DNA of 40,080 bases from an uncultured Acinetobacter sp. (lineage in GTDB: Bacteria; Pseudomonadota; Gammaproteobacteria; Pseudomonadales; Moraxellaceae). The notes under the pieces are model-generated. The model was not told the DNA's origin. It was given only the letters and a program-made list of their open reading frames with translations, and did no database searches. Positions 25,647-34,801 of this stretch are shown here, piece by piece. The translations under genes and the position numbers were made by a program. Within the stretch, counting starts at the first letter, position 1. Every line of letters starts with the position of its first letter. The stretch is taken from the NCBI RefSeq assembly GCF_947626835.1, contig NZ_CANQTS010000022.1, positions 1 through 40,080 of the forward strand. Reading direction: 5' to 3'.

Positions 25647-25736
25647 ATGACACAGATTAAAAAAAAGCCCAACCGTGTTTATATTGGCATTGCCATTTTT
25701 ATCTTAGTCATCATTTTAGGATTTATTTTTGGTTAA
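25647..25736 (+). CDS. Small single-span membrane protein (29 aa)
   Basis: This short open reading frame starts with ATG 8 bases after TTGGGGT, a possible ribosome binding site. It encodes a basic N-terminus (MTQIKKKPNR) followed by one strongly hydrophobic segment of about 19 residues ending FG. Positive-inside charge pattern and an uninterrupted membrane helix are unlikely by chance at this length. The last four bases overlap the end of the convergent metallophosphoesterase gene. Function unknown. Confidence 0.5.
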   Translation: MTQIKKKPNRVYIGIAIFILVIILGFIFG

Positions 25737-26731
25737 CTAATTTCAATGATATCAATGGTCGGTGGCACACCAAAACGAAATGGTACCCCGACCATTCCGG
25801 TGCCAACTGTCACAAAGACATCCGCATGCGTATGCTGATACAAACCGCGTTTGTGTCCTAAAATGGATACTTTTTTCATGACATAATCGGTCAGCCATGG
25901 CAATTGTACTTGTCCACCATGGGTATGCCCTGAGAGCATTAAAGGGCGTATCGCCAGCTCAGGCACCATTTCTACCGTATCTGGATTATGCGACAACAAA
26001 ATAAAAGGCTTATCTTGTGGTAGCTCAGGTAAATTACGCATATCGGCTTTACCTGCCCACAAATCCCCAACTCCAACTAGATTAAATTCTTCAAATTCAA
26101 CAATCTGAGCTTCAATATCAAGCACCTTATTTACACTCAGTGCATGACTGAGTAAATCTTGAATCGGGGGTCCGGGATATTGCTCGTCATGATTGCCTGT
26201 CACTGAATAAATGGGTGCTTGGATGTTTTGTAAAATTTTCAGCTCATCTGCCAATTTATGTTCAGGCTCGTAAGTCCAATCGCCTGCCACCACCACAAAA
26301 TCCGGTTGCTGCTGATTAATTTTATCAACAATAATTTTCAGTTGTCGTTCATGACCTGAAAATAAACCAATGTGCAAATCGGCAATCAGGGCAATACGCA
26401 CTGGGCGCTTAAAAGGCTGCTGGGGATTAAATTGATAATGCAAGGTTTTGACCAACACCATATGCGGTTCAATAAAACGTGCATAAATCAGCAGGCTTGA
26501 GAGCAAAAATACAAAGATGGCTTGATGTTGAGAAAAAATACCGCTAAAACCGGCATACAGGCTAAATATCCACAGCGGCCACAATAAATAAGACAGATAA
26601 AAGGCCAACAAGTGAATAAACGCTTTGATGGGGTGAATGGTTTCGGTACGCGTTTGGCTCAGCCATGCTTGGGCAATCCCCCACACGGCCAACACAGCAA
26701 AAACGCCATAAAACACATTCAGCACATTCAT
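25733..26731 (-). CDS. Membrane-anchored calcineurin-like metallophosphoesterase (YaeI/YkuE-like)
   Basis: The 332-residue protein has about four hydrophobic segments in its first 100 residues and then a metallophosphoesterase domain. Metal ligands are visible in order: DLHIG, GDW, GNHDE, LSHNPD and GHTHGGQ. Membrane-linked members act on lipid-linked or lipid A intermediates (for example UDP-diacylglucosamine or related substrates), but the exact substrate here is open. The ATG at 26731 is chosen since the first membrane segment follows at once and GGTG lies 10 bases upstream; starts at 26785 and 26776 would add a stretch rich in polar residues. It is divergent from the PLD gene. Confidence 0.8.
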   Translation of the reverse strand: MNVLNVFYGVFAVLAVWGIAQAWLSQTRTETIHPIKAFIHLLAFYLSYLLWPLWIFSLYAGFSGIFSQHQAIFVFLLSSLLIYARFIEPHMVLVKTLHYQFNPQQPFKRPVRIALIADLHIGLFSGHERQLKIIVDKINQQQPDFVVVAGDWTYEPEHKLADELKILQNIQAPIYSVTGNHDEQYPGPPIQDLLSHALSVNKVLDIEAQIVEFEEFNLVGVGDLWAGKADMRNLPELPQDKPFILLSHNPDTVEMVPELAIRPLMLSGHTHGGQVQLPWLTDYVMKKVSILGHKRGLYQHTHADVFVTVGTGMVGVPFRFGVPPTIDIIEIS

Positions 26732-26812
26732 ATTTAGATCACCACAAATTTTATTTATCTTTTCATAGCTCGACATTATACTCAAATGCTATTTTTTTGC
26801 TTTGATGTGTCT

Positions 26813-28417
26813 ATGTCAGGTTTTACGCGTTTTACAGTGAGCTCACCTAAGATGGCAAGTCTTGTGCTTTGTGGCGCAATGCTTGGGCTTAGTGCATGTT
26901 CGACCTTGCCAAAAAATACCCAACAGCCCATTGAGTACGCCTTTAATACGCCCACCGATCAGACCCATTTGGCCAAGATTGTATTGCCATTGCGTGAAAA
27001 ATATCCGCAACTTACTGGTTATCATTTATTGGCTGACCCTTTAGAAGCGTTAGCCGCACGTCTGCATTTAATTGATGCCGCAGAAAAAACCCTAGATTTA
27101 CAATATTATATTTGGGATAACGACAAAATTGGCGCACTTGCCTTAGATGGTATTATTCGCGCAGCCGATCGTGGTGTAAAAGTCCGCTTACTCATTGACG
27201 ATAACAACTCTAAAAAAATGCAAGGTATTTATTTAGCCCTTGATCAACACACCAATATTGATGTGCGTTTATTCAATCCTTATCGTTTTCGCTATATGCG
27301 TACCTTGGACATTATCTTAGATCTTAAACGCGTCAATCGTCGCATGCATAACAAAAGCTTTATTGTAGATAACCAATTGTCATTAATTGGTGGGCGCAAT
27401 ATGAGCAATCAATATTATAACGTCAGCGACAATTACCAATTTTCTGATGTTGATGTTATTTTAGCCGGTGCTGCATCGGATGAAATTGTGCATTCTTTTG
27501 ATGAATATTGGAACGATGAATATGCCTATCCTGTGTCCAATTTAGTCGATGCTAACAAATACAATTTAGATTTTTATAATTTAAAGCAACAAGTTGCCGA
27601 ACACTCGCAACTTGCCACAGTACAAAATTATTTAGACTTAACTGCACGTGGCCGTGCCTTTGAACAGTGGCTTGAAAATGATATTCAACTCAATTGGGTT
27701 GAAGCAACTGTGGTCAAAGACCCACCTAACAAGGTCAAAAACTTAGCCGAAGATCACGAATATTTATACGCTCAATTGTCTGAACAACTTGAACAGCCTC
27801 AAACACAAGTCGATATTATTTCTGCCTATTTTGTACCTAAATCAGAAGGTACCCAGCTGCTGAGCGATTTAGCGCAAAATGATATCAAAGTACGTGTGCT
27901 GACCAATTCCTATAAGGCCAATGATGTGGCCTTGGTACATGCCTTTTATGCTAAATATCGTAAAGAGTTGCTTCAAAACAAGGTGGAATTGTATGAGTTT
28001 TTATCAGCTCCTGAATTTGAAAATCTCAATACCCATACCGATGAAATTTCCCAAAAGGCCAAGGTCAGTCTTAAAGGCTTAAGTCGCTCAAGCTTACATG
28101 CCAAAATGATGGCAATTGACGAAAAGCAAGTATTTGTGGGTTCTTTTAACTTTGATCCACGTTCTGTGAAATACAATACTGAAATTGGCGTGATCTTAAA
28201 CAGCCCGGATTTAGCACGTGCTGTGCATCAGACGATGGATCAAAATCTGTCTAAGTATGCCTATAAACTGGTACTTAACGCCAATGAAGAGATTCATTGG
28301 AAACTCAAGCGCCAAGATAGCAACATACAGACTTTGGAAAAAGAGCCTAAAATCAGTTGGTGGCAAAAGGTTGGTTTAAAAGCGATTTCTTGGCTACCAA
28401 TTGAAGACTTAATGTAA
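26813..28417 (+). CDS. Phospholipase D-family lipoprotein (cardiolipin synthase ClsC-like)
   Basis: This 534-residue protein has two HKD motifs: HNKSFIVD at about residue 179 followed by GGRN, and HAKMMAID at about residue 429 followed by GSFNFDPRS. These are the catalytic marks of the PLD superfamily. The N-terminus has a lipoprotein signal ending LSACS with Cys29 as the lipidated residue, so it is membrane-anchored. Layout and motifs are like E. coli ClsC (YmdC), which makes cardiolipin from phosphatidylglycerol and phosphatidylethanolamine. The start at 26813 is chosen over 26786; a later ATG at 26852 would still keep the lipobox. The end overlaps plsC (convergent) by 9 bases. Confidence 0.82.
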   Translation: MSGFTRFTVSSPKMASLVLCGAMLGLSACSTLPKNTQQPIEYAFNTPTDQTHLAKIVLPLREKYPQLTGYHLLADPLEALAARLHLIDAAEKTLDLQYYIWDNDKIGALALDGIIRAADRGVKVRLLIDDNNSKKMQGIYLALDQHTNIDVRLFNPYRFRYMRTLDIILDLKRVNRRMHNKSFIVDNQLSLIGGRNMSNQYYNVSDNYQFSDVDVILAGAASDEIVHSFDEYWNDEYAYPVSNLVDANKYNLDFYNLKQQVAEHSQLATVQNYLDLTARGRAFEQWLENDIQLNWVEATVVKDPPNKVKNLAEDHEYLYAQLSEQLEQPQTQVDIISAYFVPKSEGTQLLSDLAQNDIKVRVLTNSYKANDVALVHAFYAKYRKELLQNKVELYEFLSAPEFENLNTHTDEISQKAKVSLKGLSRSSLHAKMMAIDEKQVFVGSFNFDPRSVKYNTEIGVILNSPDLARAVHQTMDQNLSKYAYKLVLNANEEIHWKLKRQDSNIQTLEKEPKISWWQKVGLKAISWLPIEDLM

Positions 28418-29206
28418 CACACGGCGTTGCAAGTCGTTTAAGCCTTGCTGCATGGTGTCGCTGACTAAGCGCGTTAAGCTCTCAACAGTATGTCCGGTGA
28501 CGTCAATCGTGGGCAAGGCCATTAAATGCGCGGTGACTTTGGGCATTTCAAGCACCCGTTTGACATGCTCAGCAAAGCTTAGTTCGCCGACATAAGGCGC
28601 AACCAAATCCAACTCACCTTGCTGGTTGACATAACAAATCAGGCAAATCTGTACCGGTTTTTGCGCTTCAATGGCGGCACCCAATAAACGCCCGTGTATT
28701 TTTTTAATACTTGTTCCATCTGTGGTGGTGGCTTCTGGAAAAAACAACACAGGGATATCTTGTTTTAAAAAATCGGTGATTTGCTCACGAATACGCAATG
28801 AGTCACCCGAACCACGTTTAATAAATAAAGTACCACCACCTTTGGCAAGTTTACCTAATAATGGCCATTGTTCAATTTCAGCTTTCGCTAAAAAAAATAC
28901 TCGGGCAGCCGAACCCAAGACTGCAATATCTAGCCAAGACACATGATTACTGACCCAAAGCGCAGGTGTGCGTGGAATTTCACCATGCACACGCACTTCA
29001 ATATTAAACACTTTGCATAATTGACGGCAAAAATGCTGCACATAACGGGTATTTTGTGGATTATTAGGTTGTTTATATAGACCATGTCGATAAACCAAAT
29101 AAAAGCCCTCACTAACACCCAATACAGCACTGCTGACTTTTTTTGTATATAAAAATAGTTTTTCAAGCTTAGTTTTTGGTTTAAGTACAACAGGATTGGT
29201 CTTCAT
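28409..29206 (-). CDS. 1-acyl-glycerol-3-phosphate acyltransferase family protein (PlsC-like)
   Basis: The enzyme transfers an acyl chain to lysophosphatidic acid or a related acceptor in membrane phospholipid synthesis. The acyltransferase motifs are NHVSWLD (block I, NHxxxxD), LFIKRGSG (block II), and FPEATTTDGT (block III); a hydrophobic N-terminal segment suggests membrane association. Length is 265 residues with the ATG at 29206; in-frame ATGs at 29239 and 29257 exist and no start has a clear ribosome binding site, so this choice is uncertain. Whether this is the essential PlsC or an accessory acyltransferase (for example acting on lipids like ornithine lipids) cannot be told. Confidence 0.82.
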   Translation of the reverse strand: MKTNPVVLKPKTKLEKLFLYTKKVSSAVLGVSEGFYLVYRHGLYKQPNNPQNTRYVQHFCRQLCKVFNIEVRVHGEIPRTPALWVSNHVSWLDIAVLGSAARVFFLAKAEIEQWPLLGKLAKGGGTLFIKRGSGDSLRIREQITDFLKQDIPVLFFPEATTTDGTSIKKIHGRLLGAAIEAQKPVQICLICYVNQQGELDLVAPYVGELSFAEHVKRVLEMPKVTAHLMALPTIDVTGHTVESLTRLVSDTMQQGLNDLQRRVLH

Positions 29207-29391
29207 GCAACATCTACTTTGGATCAGCTGATTTGGCATTCTATACCGATCAATCATAAAAACCGAAGATCAGGATTAAAAAAACCCATTTTCATCTTGG
29301 TTAAAAAATATCTACACTGCGTTGTTATCGTTTATTTAGATAAATTAGACGATTCACATAATGTCAGCCTATTGAGTCTACTGTCTTTCCT

Positions 29392-29499
29392 ATGAAGCCA
29401 CATACCTTGCTTAGAACAATAGTGGGCATCTTCATTTTATATGTTGGCGCAATTTTATTATTTGCAAAATTCATAAAAATGCTTTTACTGCCTGAATAG
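29392..29499 (+). CDS. Possible 35-aa single-span membrane protein
   Basis: The frame encodes a basic start (MKPHTLLR), a hydrophobic stretch of about 18 residues, then Lys and a Leu-rich end. The shape fits a small membrane protein, but no ribosome binding site precedes the ATG. It lies in a 350-bp gap between plsC and hflX, the only feature in that gap. Confidence 0.3.
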   Translation: MKPHTLLRTIVGIFILYVGAILLFAKFIKMLLLPE

Positions 29500-29559
29500 A
29501 TTGTTCTTCTTTGACACTTTCCCCTAAAATAAACCTTTAATGCTTTAAAGAAGAATTGA

Positions 29560-30888
29560 GTGGAAGAGTTTGCAGCTGCACAAAGTGAACGTATTATTTT
29601 AGTCAGCGTTGCTGTTCAAATGTTAGATGATCTCGACCATGATGAATTTGCCTTATTGGCGAAATCTGCCGGCGCCGATGTGGTGGCTCATGTTGAGGTA
29701 CAACGTTTACGCCCAGATGCCAAATTGTTTGTCGGCTCAGGCAAAGCTGAAGAAATTGCCGAATTGGTCCAAGAATTAGAAGCAGAGTTGGTGATTTTTG
29801 ATCATGCCTTAACGCCCGCTCAAGCCCGTAACTTAGAGCGCGTGGTGCAATGCCGTGTGGTGGATCGCACCGAGCTGATTTTAGATATTTTTGCGCAACG
29901 TGCGCGCACCTTTGAAGGCAAGTTACAAGTTGAGCTGGCGCAGCTTGCTCATTTATCCTCACGTTTAGTCGGTGGTCGTTTAGGTTTAGATGGTCAAAAA
30001 GGTGGTATTGGCTTACGGGGTCCGGGTGAAACGCAACTTGAAACTGACCGTCGTTTACTCAAAGTGCGTATGACCCAACTCAAAGCCAAGCTGGATAAAG
30101 TCCGTCAAACACGTATTCAAGGGCGTGCTGCACGTCAAAAGGCGGCTATTCCCACTGTGTCTTTAGTGGGTTATACCAATGCCGGTAAGTCCACCTTATT
30201 TAATCGTTTAGCACATAGCCATGTCTATGCTGCCGACCAATTGTTTGCCACACTTGATCCAACTTTACGTCGTCTTGATTGGGATGGCATTGGCACTTTA
30301 GTTTTGGCCGATACCGTGGGCTTTGTGCGTAACTTAGCGCACTCTTTGGTTGAATCGTTTAAAGCCACCTTAGAAGAAACCTTAGAAGCCAATTTAATTT
30401 TGCATGTGATTGATTCAAGCAGTCACGATTTGCATGAACAAATTGAAGCGGTTGAAAAAGTATTAAAGGAAATTGGAGTAGATACGCCCATTTTACGTGT
30501 CTATAACAAAATTGATCAAAGTGGCGAAGAGGCAAAGATTATCTATGCCAAACCACACGAGCCAGAACGGGTGTATGTTTCAGCGCATAGTGGTGCAGGT
30601 TTAGCCCTGTTACAACAAGCGGTTCAAGAATGCCTGATGGGTCAACTACAACAGTTTGATTTGGTGTTAAAACCGGCATATGGCAAATTGCGTAATCAGT
30701 TATATGAGTTAAATGTGATTGTCAGTGAAGCATATGATGAAGCGGGCAATTTACAGCTTAAAGTTGCCATGGCAGGCGCTAAGTTGGAGCAATTGATCAA
30801 ACAAGCGCATTTGCCTTTGGATGAAATTTTAGGACAAGCGGCTCAACAATTTCAAAGACCGTTAGAAGAGTTTGAAATCAAACGCTAA
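29560..30888 (+). CDS. hflX: Ribosome-associated GTPase HflX
   Basis: HflX is a ribosome-splitting GTPase that rescues stalled ribosomes under heat and antibiotic stress. The 442-residue protein has the N-terminal HflX domain (segment KLFVGSGKAEEI near residue 55-66), the LGLDGQKGGIGLRGPGETQLE linker near residues 145-165, and a G domain with P-loop GYTNAGKSTLF (about 206), DTVGFVR and NKID. A GTG start is used at 29560, with AAGAAG upstream; no in-frame ATG near it fits the homology. The usual hfq neighbour is absent; instead the lrgA-lrgB pair follows after 49 bases. Confidence 0.94.
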   Translation: MEEFAAAQSERIILVSVAVQMLDDLDHDEFALLAKSAGADVVAHVEVQRLRPDAKLFVGSGKAEEIAELVQELEAELVIFDHALTPAQARNLERVVQCRVVDRTELILDIFAQRARTFEGKLQVELAQLAHLSSRLVGGRLGLDGQKGGIGLRGPGETQLETDRRLLKVRMTQLKAKLDKVRQTRIQGRAARQKAAIPTVSLVGYTNAGKSTLFNRLAHSHVYAADQLFATLDPTLRRLDWDGIGTLVLADTVGFVRNLAHSLVESFKATLEETLEANLILHVIDSSSHDLHEQIEAVEKVLKEIGVDTPILRVYNKIDQSGEEAKIIYAKPHEPERVYVSAHSGAGLALLQQAVQECLMGQLQQFDLVLKPAYGKLRNQLYELNVIVSEAYDEAGNLQLKVAMAGAKLEQLIKQAHLPLDEILGQAAQQFQRPLEEFEIKR

Positions 30889-30937
30889 ATCGGTTAAAAG
30901 ATCAAGCATATAGAATAAAACTTAGGCAACAGCGACA

Positions 30938-31309
30938 ATGCAAGGATTCAAAAAGATCGACTGGCCCGCATGGATTGGCACCCTTGCCCTGATTATTAGC
31001 TTTCGTGAGGTCTCCGTTTGGCTATGTCGCCAATGGGGACATCCTGAATTAGGCAATTTAACTGGATTACTGAGCTTACTGATCATCTTGGTCATTTGGC
31101 GTAAAAGCAAAGGCTTACCGCAGCGTTTAATTGACACCAATGGCAAAATGATGCGTGAAAGTGGTTTTGCCTTTTTGCCTTTATGTGCCGGCTCTTTAAT
31201 TACCTTGGTACATATGGGCGCTGAAATTCCGCTGTTTTTATTGGTGATGACGGTAAGTACCCTGTTGCCGCTTTGGGTATATGCCAAAATGGCCAAAAAG
31301 TGGCTTTAG
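30938..31309 (+). CDS. CidA/LrgA family holin-like protein
   Basis: The 124-residue (123 aa) membrane protein has about four hydrophobic segments and the CidA/LrgA pattern: PELGNLTGLLSLLIILV near residues 37-53, and ESGFAFLPLCAGS near residues 74-86. These proteins are thought to act like holins or as small-metabolite exporters, working with the partner encoded just downstream. Start ATG is supported by spacing only. It probably shares a transcript with hflX, which lies 49 bases upstream without a terminator. Confidence 0.78.
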   Translation: MQGFKKIDWPAWIGTLALIISFREVSVWLCRQWGHPELGNLTGLLSLLIILVIWRKSKGLPQRLIDTNGKMMRESGFAFLPLCAGSLITLVHMGAEIPLFLLVMTVSTLLPLWVYAKMAKKWL

Positions 31310-31318
31310 GAGAATCAA

Positions 31319-31987
31319 ATGTTCAGTATTTTTAGCGGCTTTATTCTCACTCTGATTGCTTATTTAATCGCCAAACCCATCAACAAATGCCTACCACAAG
31401 TGCCTTTACTCATTATTGGCATGTTTTTGGTAATTGGTTTGCTGCTGCTGTTTGGTATTCCTTATGAGCGCTATCATCAGGATATGAATCTCATTTTTAG
31501 TCATTTGCTGGGCTATGTGACGGTGGCACTTGCGATTCCTTTGGCTGCTATGCGTTATGATGATTTACCACTCAAAGCCATGTTAGGAATTTTAGTCTTT
31601 GCCAGTATCAGCGCAGTGGCTTTACCCATGGGTTTGGCCTATGCCTTGCATATGGCAGAACCGACTGTACTTGCCTTTGCCACCCGTGCTGTGACTACGC
31701 CAATTGCCATTAATATTGCTGAACTTTTACAATCACCCGTGAGTGTTGTGATTTTAATTGTGATTTTATCAGGCACCATTGGCGCTGCATTTTCATCCAT
31801 TATTTTACGTAATATTAAAGATGAACGTGCCACAGGTTTGGCTTTAGGTTTGGCTGCTCATGCGATTGGTACGGCGCAAGCATGGCAACGTGGTCCTGTT
31901 GCAGGACGCTACGCGGCTTTTGGGATGGCGGTCAATGCGGTGTTTACTGCCATTTGGCTCCCGAGTTTTATTTTAATGCTACGTTAA
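31319..31987 (+). CDS. LrgB/CidB (YohK) family membrane protein
   Basis: The 222-residue partner of the preceding protein has about seven membrane segments. The LrgB signature is clear: FATRAVTTPIAINIAELL near residues 119-137 and LGLAAHAIGTAQAWQ near residues 177-191. AGGAG lies 7 bases before the ATG, and the gap to the upstream gene is 9 bases, so the two are translated together. LrgAB-type pairs have been tied to murein hydrolase export and to pyruvate or glycolate transport in different bacteria; the role here is not known. A perfect terminator follows. Confidence 0.88.
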   Translation: MFSIFSGFILTLIAYLIAKPINKCLPQVPLLIIGMFLVIGLLLLFGIPYERYHQDMNLIFSHLLGYVTVALAIPLAAMRYDDLPLKAMLGILVFASISAVALPMGLAYALHMAEPTVLAFATRAVTTPIAINIAELLQSPVSVVILIVILSGTIGAAFSSIILRNIKDERATGLALGLAAHAIGTAQAWQRGPVAGRYAAFGMAVNAVFTAIWLPSFILMLR

Positions 31988-32018
31988 AAAAAAGCCTGCA
32001 TGATGCAGGCTTTTTTTC
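31985..32018. terminator. Bidirectional terminator between lrgB and apaH
   Basis: AAAGCCTGCA pairs with TGCAGGCTTT around a TGA loop, with A-run and T-run flanks. It serves lrgB and the convergent apaH unit. Confidence 0.92.
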
Positions 32019-32027
32019 ATTCAACGT

Positions 32028-32876
32028 TTAAGCACAAGGATTATCGACAGCAAACAGCTGTTGATCTTCTAAACGATAAGCAATCAACTGATTGCCCCAC
32101 ACGCAACCGCCATCAACATTTTGAATCTGCTCAGATACAGTTTTACCCTGTAAAGCTGCCCAATGACCAAACAACACTTGATGGGTCTTTGCCGCTTGAG
32201 ATTCAAACTCAAACCAAGGCTTGAATCCTTCAGGCATTGGGTCATTGAGTGAATCTTTAAAACTAAACTCTAAACGCCCTGTCGCATCGGTTAAACGCAT
32301 ACGGGTTAAATAGTTGGTAATACAACGTAAGCGCTCATGACCTTGTAAATCATCTGACCAAAGATCAGGTGTTTTACCATACATCTGGCTTAAAAAAGCA
32401 TCCAGCACAGCAAAGTCGTCATGTGCAATCACATTTTGTACTTCTTTGGCCAATTGGGCTGCTTGTTCGGCACTCCAATTGCATGGAATACCGGCATGGG
32501 TCAGCACGGTATGTTCATTGGGAAATAAACACAACGGTTGACGACGCAACCAGTCAATCAGATCATCACTTTCTAAGGCATGAATCACATCATCAATTTG
32601 ATCATTCAGCTTACTCGGTTTAATCCCGCGTGCCACAGCCAATAAATTGAGGTCATGATTGCCCAAGACAGTTGCTGCATGCCCTTGCTCAACCAATTTT
32701 TTAATAAAACGTAATGCACCGAGTGAGTTATCCCCACGCGCCACCAAATCACCAGCAAACCAAAGAAAGTCTTGATCTGCATCAAATTGAATCTGTCTGA
32801 GCAAGGCTTTAAGTGCTTCAAAACAACCTTGCACATCACCTATGACATAGTTGTAACGAACGTTTTTTACTGACAT
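32028..32876 (-). CDS. apaH: Symmetrical bis(5'-nucleosyl)-tetraphosphatase ApaH
   Basis: ApaH splits Ap4A symmetrically to two ADP and removes Np4A caps from RNA. The 282 residues carry the phosphoesterase ligands GDVQGC (about residue 13), GDLVARGD, GNHD and the later HAG in the family order. It begins with ATG directly after the ksgA stop (no gap), so it is the last gene of the pdxA-ksgA-apaH unit. In E. coli an apaG gene sits between ksgA and apaH; it is missing here. Confidence 0.94.
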   Translation of the reverse strand: MSVKNVRYNYVIGDVQGCFEALKALLRQIQFDADQDFLWFAGDLVARGDNSLGALRFIKKLVEQGHAATVLGNHDLNLLAVARGIKPSKLNDQIDDVIHALESDDLIDWLRRQPLCLFPNEHTVLTHAGIPCNWSAEQAAQLAKEVQNVIAHDDFAVLDAFLSQMYGKTPDLWSDDLQGHERLRCITNYLTRMRLTDATGRLEFSFKDSLNDPMPEGFKPWFEFESQAAKTHQVLFGHWAALQGKTVSEQIQNVDGGCVWGNQLIAYRLEDQQLFAVDNPCA

Positions 32877-33692
32877 TTATGCATCTACCGTTTGATCTGC
32901 AAGTGCCACAAATTGAGCTAATGTTAAAGTTTCAGGGCGTGCCATTGGATCAACACCTGCTTTTTCAAATGCATCTTCTGCCAACATGCCTTTTAAGCTG
33001 TTGCGCAGGGTTTTACGACGTTGGGTAAATACGTGTGACACCAAACGTGCTAAGGCTTTTTCATTTTTAGCCACAATTGGTTTTACGTCATACGGTTCTA
33101 AACGGAACACCGCTGAAGTGACTTTTGGTGGTGGATTAAACGAGCCCGGTGGTACTTCAAACAAAAAGGTCGGTTTACAATAATACTGAATCATCACCGA
33201 CAAACGACCATATTCTTTGGTCTTTGGCGATGCGGTAATACGATCCACCACTTCTTTTTGCAACATAAAATGCATGTCTTTGACTTTGTCACCAAATTCT
33301 AAGAGATGAAACAGCAATGGCGTTGAAATGTTATACGGTAAGTTACCTACCACACGTAACGGACGACCCTCTTCAAACAATTGAGTAAAGTCGTATTTTA
33401 AGGCGTCAGTTTCAACAATGGTTAAACGCTCAGGATAAGGCACACGACCGGGTAAACCTGCAGCTAAATCACGATCCAGCTCAATCACGGTTAAAGCATC
33501 ACACTCACCAATTAACGGTGAGGTTAAAGCTGCTAAACCTGGGCCAATTTCAACAATATTTTCACCTGTACGCGGATTAACCGAACGCACAAGTTTGGCA
33601 ATTACACGTTGGTCATGTAAAAAGTTTTGACCAAAACGCTTTCGCGTGTGATGCCCTTCATCTTTTGGGTTTAAGGCATTAATTTGATACAT
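32877..33692 (-). CDS. ksgA: 16S rRNA dimethyladenosine transferase KsgA (RsmA)
   Basis: KsgA dimethylates A1518 and A1519 in helix 45 of 16S rRNA during 30S assembly, and its loss gives kasugamycin resistance. The 271-residue product contains KRFGQNFLHD near the N-terminus, the SAM-binding VEIGPGLAALT, and the catalytic NLPYNIS motif, followed by the C-terminal helical domain. The ATG at 33692 is used because TTGGAA lies 8-13 bases upstream; the ORF continues upstream to 33725 without homology. It follows pdxA after 19 bases. Confidence 0.96.
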   Translation of the reverse strand: MYQINALNPKDEGHHTRKRFGQNFLHDQRVIAKLVRSVNPRTGENIVEIGPGLAALTSPLIGECDALTVIELDRDLAAGLPGRVPYPERLTIVETDALKYDFTQLFEEGRPLRVVGNLPYNISTPLLFHLLEFGDKVKDMHFMLQKEVVDRITASPKTKEYGRLSVMIQYYCKPTFLFEVPPGSFNPPPKVTSAVFRLEPYDVKPIVAKNEKALARLVSHVFTQRRKTLRNSLKGMLAEDAFEKAGVDPMARPETLTLAQFVALADQTVDA

Positions 33693-33711
33693 AGAAAAAT
33701 TCCAACGTGAA

Positions 33712-34680
33712 TTAGTGACGAGCAAGATCTAAGGCTAAATCAACAGCAACATGCAAACTTGAACTTTTTGCCAATCCCGTGCCTGCAAGGGAGAGTGCTG
33801 TGCCATGATCAACAGAAGTTCGAATAAAAGGTAAGCCGAGGGTAATATTAATGGCTTCACCAAAGCCTTGTGATTTTAACACAGGTAAGCCTTGATCGTG
33901 ATACATCGCTAAAACTGCGTCGGCGTCTTTTAAATTTTCAGGGGTAAATAAGGTATCGGCTGGCAAACTTAAACTCATGTTGATGCCTTGTTGACGATAA
34001 GTCTCAAGCACCGGATTAATCACTTGAATTTCTTCCATCCCCAAATAGCCATCTTCACCAGCATGTGGGTTTAAACCACAGACTAAAATTTTTGGTGACT
34101 CAATTTTGAATTTCGATTTTAAATCGTGAATTAAAATATCAATCACTTGCTGCAAACGCTCAGGGGTAATCGCATCGGGCACAGCACGGAGCGGCAAATG
34201 CGTGGTCGCCAGTGCCACACGTAAGCTTTTGGTGGCAAGCATCATCACCACACGCGCTACAGCTGCACATTCTTGGTAATATTCGGTATGTCCACTAAAA
34301 GCAATGCCAGCTTCATTAATCACCGATTTCTGTACTGGTGCTGTGGCAACCCCTACACTTTGACCCGTCATGGCATAATGGGCGGATCGACGTAATTGTT
34401 CTAATACATAGGCCGAATTTTTTGGATTTAATTGACCTAAAACCACCTCTTCAGCCACGGAAATATGCTCAACATAAAGTTCGCCCGCTGCACAAGATTG
34501 CGTTTGCCCTTGATACTCAATTATTTTCACATCAAGATTTAGGCTTTGCGCGCGGCTTTTGAGCATATTTAGATCTGCTAATACCACAATTGGTCGTTCA
34601 TCCACGCGATTGGCTAAACTTAAACAAATATCTGGTCCAATTCCCGCAGCTTCACCACTGGTGACATATAAAGGCAGCAT
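33712..34680 (-). CDS. pdxA: 4-hydroxythreonine-4-phosphate dehydrogenase PdxA
   Basis: PdxA oxidises 4-phosphohydroxy-L-threonine in the DXP-dependent route to pyridoxal phosphate. The 322 residues include the N-terminal TSGEAAGIGPDI, the substrate segment TAPVQKSVIN, SGHTEYYQE with a metal His, CGLNPHAGEDG, and YHDQGLPVLK, all in the family order and with the zinc-binding His residues. It is the first gene of the pdxA-ksgA-apaH unit; surA, found upstream in E. coli, is absent. A TATAAT on the minus strand at 34715-34710 could be its -10. Confidence 0.95.
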   Translation of the reverse strand: MLPLYVTSGEAAGIGPDICLSLANRVDERPIVVLADLNMLKSRAQSLNLDVKIIEYQGQTQSCAAGELYVEHISVAEEVVLGQLNPKNSAYVLEQLRRSAHYAMTGQSVGVATAPVQKSVINEAGIAFSGHTEYYQECAAVARVVMMLATKSLRVALATTHLPLRAVPDAITPERLQQVIDILIHDLKSKFKIESPKILVCGLNPHAGEDGYLGMEEIQVINPVLETYRQQGINMSLSLPADTLFTPENLKDADAVLAMYHDQGLPVLKSQGFGEAINITLGLPFIRTSVDHGTALSLAGTGLAKSSSLHVAVDLALDLARH

Positions 34681-34801
34681 ATCTAATCTCTTGATGTGAT
34701 GGTGAGTGTATTATATACCGCTTTTGAATTGATCTTTCGTTTTGGGCCGTTTCTTGCCTTCATACAGTTTAAAAAAACTAAAAATTGGCATTGATTATAA
34801 A

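Noticed and set aside
29603..29962. A 119-residue minus-strand open frame opposite hflX
   Set aside because: It is a shadow of the conserved hflX coding sequence without independent start signals.
32877..33725. The longer ksgA reading from 33725
   Set aside because: The first 11 residues have no homology and overlap the pdxA end; the ATG at 33692 has a proper ribosome binding site.
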